64,000 nucleotides of DNA from Oricola sp. (GTDB lineage: Bacteria; Pseudomonadota; Alphaproteobacteria; Rhizobiales; Rhizobiaceae). Of the stretch, positions 61,186 through 64,000 are shown one piece after another. A program made the position numbers and the translations under genes. The notes below the pieces were generated by a model. It saw only the letters and a list, made by a program, of their open reading frames with translations. It did no database searches and was not told the origin of the DNA. Every line of letters starts with the position of its first letter. The first letter of the stretch is position 1. The stretch spans positions 1 through 64,000 of the forward strand of contig NZ_JALEGV010000011.1 of NCBI RefSeq assembly GCF_022763245.1, written 5' to 3'.

Positions 61186-62816
61186 GGACGGACGACGACA
61201 TGGAAAGCGAACTAGGTCCTGATCGCATTGGCCGCATTGGCGAACGGCAGTTCGAAGTGCTCTGCGAGCGCGCAGGCCTTTATTGCAACAAGAGCGCCGT
61301 CGACGTCATGGGGTGGGACTTCATCGTAGAGTTCCCGATGGGGCCGGCCGGCCAGGCGCTACCTCTCGATCAACGCCCCACCAACGCCGCACGGGTACAA
61401 TTGAAGTCGACACTCGGCCGAGCCGGCAATCGCATCCGCCTCAGCCTGTCCGCCATTGATCGCCTCGCCAAGGACCCTCGGCCGGCGCTCATCGTCGTGT
61501 TTCGGCTGCGAGCCGACGGCGAACTCCAATCCGCTTATCTCGTCCACCTTATCGGGAATGAGCTCGCGCGCGTTCTCAGGCGTTTGAGACTGGCGGAGGC
61601 CCGCAAGGCTCACGACATCAACCACACCGATATCAGCTACGACTACGAGAAAGTCGGGGTACGCTTCGAGCCGACCCCCGCCGGCTTGTTGGCAGCCCTG
61701 ACTGCTGCCTGCGGTCAAAATCCCGGTGCCTATACAATCGAGAAGCAACGACAGCTCGCCGAACTTGGCTATGAAAACGGCCAGTTCGAGGCCGAGGCAC
61801 TTATCCAGATCGAGGGTCCGGAGCATTTCAGCAATCTGTTGCTCGGCCTCGCGCCCTTGAAGCCGCATCGGCTTCGCGTGTTCGACAACCGGTTCGGCAT
61901 ACGTCTGCCCTACCATGGCACGCTTTTCGACGATATCGAAGAGCTGCGCATTACGCCTCCTACTCTGGGTTCCTGTGATATTTCGATCCGCGGACCCAAC
62001 TTCGGACAAGCGGCGCGGTTCGACGGCGAAATGTTCATCGGGCCGCCGATGGCGGAGCCTCATGGAGCAGAGCTCCTCATCCGCACCCCGGACTTCATCA
62101 TCCGGCTGACACCGCCGGCGCTCAAGTTCGAGAGCGTCGGCTCGATCGATGAAATGGAGCATTCTCTGGAGGAGTGGGCGGAGCTGCTTCGCGCTCTCAC
62201 GCTCATGGCGATGGGGCGAGCGACCCTGACGATTGCCGGAAATGACCGCATCTCCTCGATTTCCTTCCCGGTCGATCAACCCATCACCGGACCGTACCTC
62301 GAGGAGATTCCGCTGATTTCCACATTCTTGGACGGGTGGCTTCAGCTTCTCACGAATGCGGGCCTTCGGTCGACCGCTAGATTCAAGTTCGATGCGTTCT
62401 GGGAGGCCAATGAAGCACGCATGGCCGTGGACATCCTGCTCCAGCCGCAATCCGAGGCCCGCTTCGAATTCCAGACCCTTGAGATTGAAGAGTCGTCGCC
62501 GCCGCCCGAAGGCCTGTATTTCAACAGCACGTCCTTCGCCGACACCAGCATAACCTTCAGCGCGAAGGTCTTCTTCGAGCAGTCGGGTGATCCAGAATGG
62601 CGGTTTCGGTCAACCCGTTTCGAGGCTCTCGACGTTCGACCGAAGGTCGATGATCTTGAAGAATACGGAATAGACCAGGCGACAGCCTGCAACCTGAAAC
62701 TCCTCATCGACCCGAGGAACATCACATTGGCGCCTCGGAGGGACATCCCTGAAGCGCCCATCACATCCGATCTTCAGGAGAAAAGCCGGCAACCGTCGCA
62801 CACGCGCCTTGTTTAA
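61182..62816 (+). CDS. DUF4365/PD-(D/E)XK-like nuclease fused to a large unknown domain, cargo gene 3
   Basis: 544 residues; start at 61182 overlaps the ATPase stop (ATGA), or ATG 61200 with AGGA upstream. N-terminal residues about 15-130: GERQFEVLCERAG, VMGWDFIVEFP, ARVQLKST and an arm-like strand, which is a restriction-like fold with E, D and QxK. This is typical of DUF4365 nucleases. The C-terminal 380 residues are beta-rich and not recognised. Located last in the operon with the GIY-YIG-like gene and the PHP ATPase. Confidence 0.65.
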   Translation: MRTDDDMESELGPDRIGRIGERQFEVLCERAGLYCNKSAVDVMGWDFIVEFPMGPAGQALPLDQRPTNAARVQLKSTLGRAGNRIRLSLSAIDRLAKDPRPALIVVFRLRADGELQSAYLVHLIGNELARVLRRLRLAEARKAHDINHTDISYDYEKVGVRFEPTPAGLLAALTAACGQNPGAYTIEKQRQLAELGYENGQFEAEALIQIEGPEHFSNLLLGLAPLKPHRLRVFDNRFGIRLPYHGTLFDDIEELRITPPTLGSCDISIRGPNFGQAARFDGEMFIGPPMAEPHGAELLIRTPDFIIRLTPPALKFESVGSIDEMEHSLEEWAELLRALTLMAMGRATLTIAGNDRISSISFPVDQPITGPYLEEIPLISTFLDGWLQLLTNAGLRSTARFKFDAFWEANEARMAVDILLQPQSEARFEFQTLEIEESSPPPEGLYFNSTSFADTSITFSAKVFFEQSGDPEWRFRSTRFEALDVRPKVDDLEEYGIDQATACNLKLLIDPRNITLAPRRDIPEAPITSDLQEKSRQPSHTRLV

Positions 62817-63104
62817 GAAATAGTTAGTCCGCCAGCAGCGCGCGAGAATGTCTGTCTTTGCAGCAAGTAGGTGATGGCGAGTATCCGCTTGGGAGATACA
62901 TTCCCTTATGGCCGCTATCAGCCGATTACTCCTGAAAAGCGGTTGGTCTGCTTGCGGCCCCTAATTGGACATTCAACCATCGCCGAATCCGATGTCGCAT
63001 AACGCGCGTTCTGGAAGTCGGCGCTGTGTCTGAGAGTGCCCCGAAAGCGGACGTGGGGATATTCAATCGAATAGACCGCTTTTGACCCACAACGGTCATC
63101 GGCC
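62817..63104. other. non-coding stretch with right-end 16-mer
   Basis: Between cargo 2 and the IS3 fragment; no gene supported. CCCCTAATTGGACATT at 62958-62973 also occurs at 17039-17054 behind cargo 1. The part from 62958 to 63060 reads like a dispersed alphaproteobacterial intergenic repeat: minus-strand translations such as VECPIRGR and RFRGTLRHSAD recur in many genomes, from memory. Confidence 0.45.
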
Positions 63105-63553
63105 CTAGCCGCGCCGTTCGGCGATCGCGTCCAGTTCGCGAGCGACACGTTCTCCCGAGATCGAGTTGTCGACCATCGTCGCTAGGCATTCCCGGCTGAA
63201 GTCGTCGATGACGCACAGGATGCGGAAGCGGCGTCCGTCGATCAGCGTGTCCGACACAAAGTCGAGTGACCATCCCTGGTTCGAATCCTGCGAGATCGCC
63301 ATCGGCGCCCTTGTGCCCAAGGCTCGTTTGCGGCCGCCACGTTTGCGAACCGTGAGCCGTTCCTCCCTGTAGAGGCGGTAGAGCTTCTTCCAGTTCACCG
63401 CGACGCCTTCGCGCTTCAATAGCAGATGCAGGCGACGATAGCCTAACCGCCGTCGTTCCGACGACAGCTCCCACAAGCGCTGTCGAAGGCCAGCATCGTC
63501 CGGCCTGCTCGACTGGTAGCGGAAGACGCGCGGCTCAATGCCGACGATCTACT
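63105..63553 (-). pseudogene. truncated IS3-family transposase (orfB)
   Basis: From minus-strand position 63553 the frame reads IEPRVFRYQSSRPDDAGL and continues into WELSSERRRLGYRRLHLLL, then LDFVSDTLIDGRRFRILCVIDDFSREC (the second Asp-containing core of IS3 orfB), and stops at TAG 63105 soon after. The third catalytic segment (SDNG...) is missing, and the N-terminal part too. This is an inactive fragment of an IS407/IS511-like element. Confidence 0.78.
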
Positions 63554-63713
63554 CGTCTGCGAGACTCGTTCGCTTCATTGTCCGCCCTCAAGTTGGGCCG
63601 GACTCTGATCGACAGTGGAGAAAAAATTCAGTGGCAGGTCAAGAGCAGCGCGATAAGCAGGCCAAATCCTCGAGTGGCTTCGCTTACTGCAGCGATCTTT
63701 CCGTCACTACGGT
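63554..63713. other. intergenic stretch before iolE
   Basis: About 160 bases with no gene or clear site; part is left-over IS DNA. Confidence 0.3.
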
Positions 63714-64000
63714 TCATGTGGCAACTTCGTAGCCGGCCGCGGCCATGACCCGCAGTAATTCCGCGTGTCCCTTCTTCGCCATCTCCAGCGGAGGATTGGC
63801 GACCGGGTCCTGCTCAGCCTCGACGACGAACCAGCCCTCGTAGCCCTTGGCTGCGAGCGCCTTGACGATGGTCTCGAAATCGAGGCTTCCGTCTCCCGGC
63901 ACCGTGAAGGCGCCCTTGATGACCGCATCGAGAAAGCTGTCGCGGCTGCGGTCGAGCCCGTCGATCACCCCTTGCCGCACGTCCTTGGTATGGACGTGCG
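63714..64000 (-). CDS. iolE: myo-inosose-2 dehydratase IolE, partial (N-terminus beyond window)
   Basis: The minus strand reads into the window from the right edge and ends at TAG 63714-63716. The fragment HVHTKDVRQGVIDGLDRSRD, then DFETIVKALAAKGYEGWFVVEAEQDP and MAKKGHAELLRVMAAAGYEV, matches the C-terminal third of IolE: HTKDVR near the metal site and the VEAEQDP segment. IolE dehydrates 2-keto-myo-inositol in inositol catabolism. It belongs to the chromosomal flank of platform copy 2. Confidence 0.85.
   Translation of the reverse strand, partial: HVHTKDVRQGVIDGLDRSRDSFLDAVIKGAFTVPGDGSLDFETIVKALAAKGYEGWFVVEAEQDPVANPPLEMAKKGHAELLRVMAAAGYEVAT

Noticed and set aside
61359-62450. 363-codon minus-strand frame opposite cargo gene 3
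   Set aside because: Antisense to a coupled gene with nuclease-like residues; composition is typical of a shadow.
1-64000. CRISPR arrays and full-length RNA genes
   Set aside because: No regularly spaced repeat set and no complete tRNA or rRNA were found; only the tRNA-Gln 3' half is present.

Overview
The window looks like the chromosome of a denitrifying or nitrate-respiring alphaproteobacterium of the order Hyphomicrobiales (Phyllobacteriaceae-like; the genus cannot be fixed from sequence alone). The evidence is high-GC coding with alphaproteobacterial protein families, a narKGHJI cluster with NarR/NsrR-type regulators, and the end of an iolE (inosose dehydratase) gene at the right edge. 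About half of the window is accessory DNA inserted around a core nitrate-respiration block.

Layout. (1) 1-8.87 kb: right part of a prophage. It has a tape measure protein, small phage proteins, an HK97-like capsid, a RepA-like ATPase, an excisionase-like HTH protein, an Arc-type repressor and a tyrosine integrase, and ends at a 44-bp 3' half of tRNA-Gln(CTG), which is the attachment duplicate. A RusA-like gene carrying the N-terminus of another integrase sits at this edge. (2) 8.87-17.05 kb: mobile platform copy 1 (large serine recombinase, DUF2924, DUF3489, translationally coupled) with a DUF4238 gene and a YobI-like membrane P-loop NTPase as cargo. (3) 17.2-23.9 kb: an eight-gene His-Xaa-Ser (HxS) system, hxsD-B-C-A plus two pairs of MauG-like di-haem protein and small partner, with almost every junction overlapping. 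(4) 24.1-28.6 kb: a serine recombinase-ParB-ParB/RepB operon, a divergent small gene and a decayed IS3 transposase. (5) 28.6-44.9 kb: narK1-narK2-narGHJI-PpiC-hemerythrin-carbonic anhydrase-moeA-DUF2478-mogA/moaB-nnrS in one direction, driven by a divergent Crp/Fnr regulator with two FNR-type boxes. (6) 44.9-48.2 kb: nsrR, a group III truncated haemoglobin with an NsrR-like palindrome, a LysR gene, and a 5-formyl-THF cyclo-ligase operon. (7) 48.5-53.5 kb: a second phage segment (large terminase, DUF5681, ParB-methyltransferase, DUF2726, unknown protein). (8) 53.8-63.0 kb: platform copy 2, with a different cargo: a GIY-YIG-like protein, a PHP/SMC-like ATPase (frameshifted) and a restriction-like nuclease fusion. 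(9) 63.1-64 kb: a truncated IS3 transposase and the 3' part of iolE.

How it fits together. The core block takes up nitrate, reduces it with membrane-bound NarGHI, supplies molybdenum cofactor (MoeA, Mog/MoaB, NarJ) and handles nitric oxide (hemerythrin, NnrS, truncated globin, NsrR). The two copies of the recombinase-DUF2924-DUF3489 platform lie in the same orientation, begin with the same sequence next to a tRNA 3' end or similar site, and carry unrelated cargo that looks like genome defence. A shared 16-bp sequence lies just beyond each cargo. The best candidates for something undescribed are the three-gene GIY-YIG / PHP-SMC ATPase / nuclease cargo at 57.2-62.8 kb and the HxS locus with its duplicated MauG-like pair.
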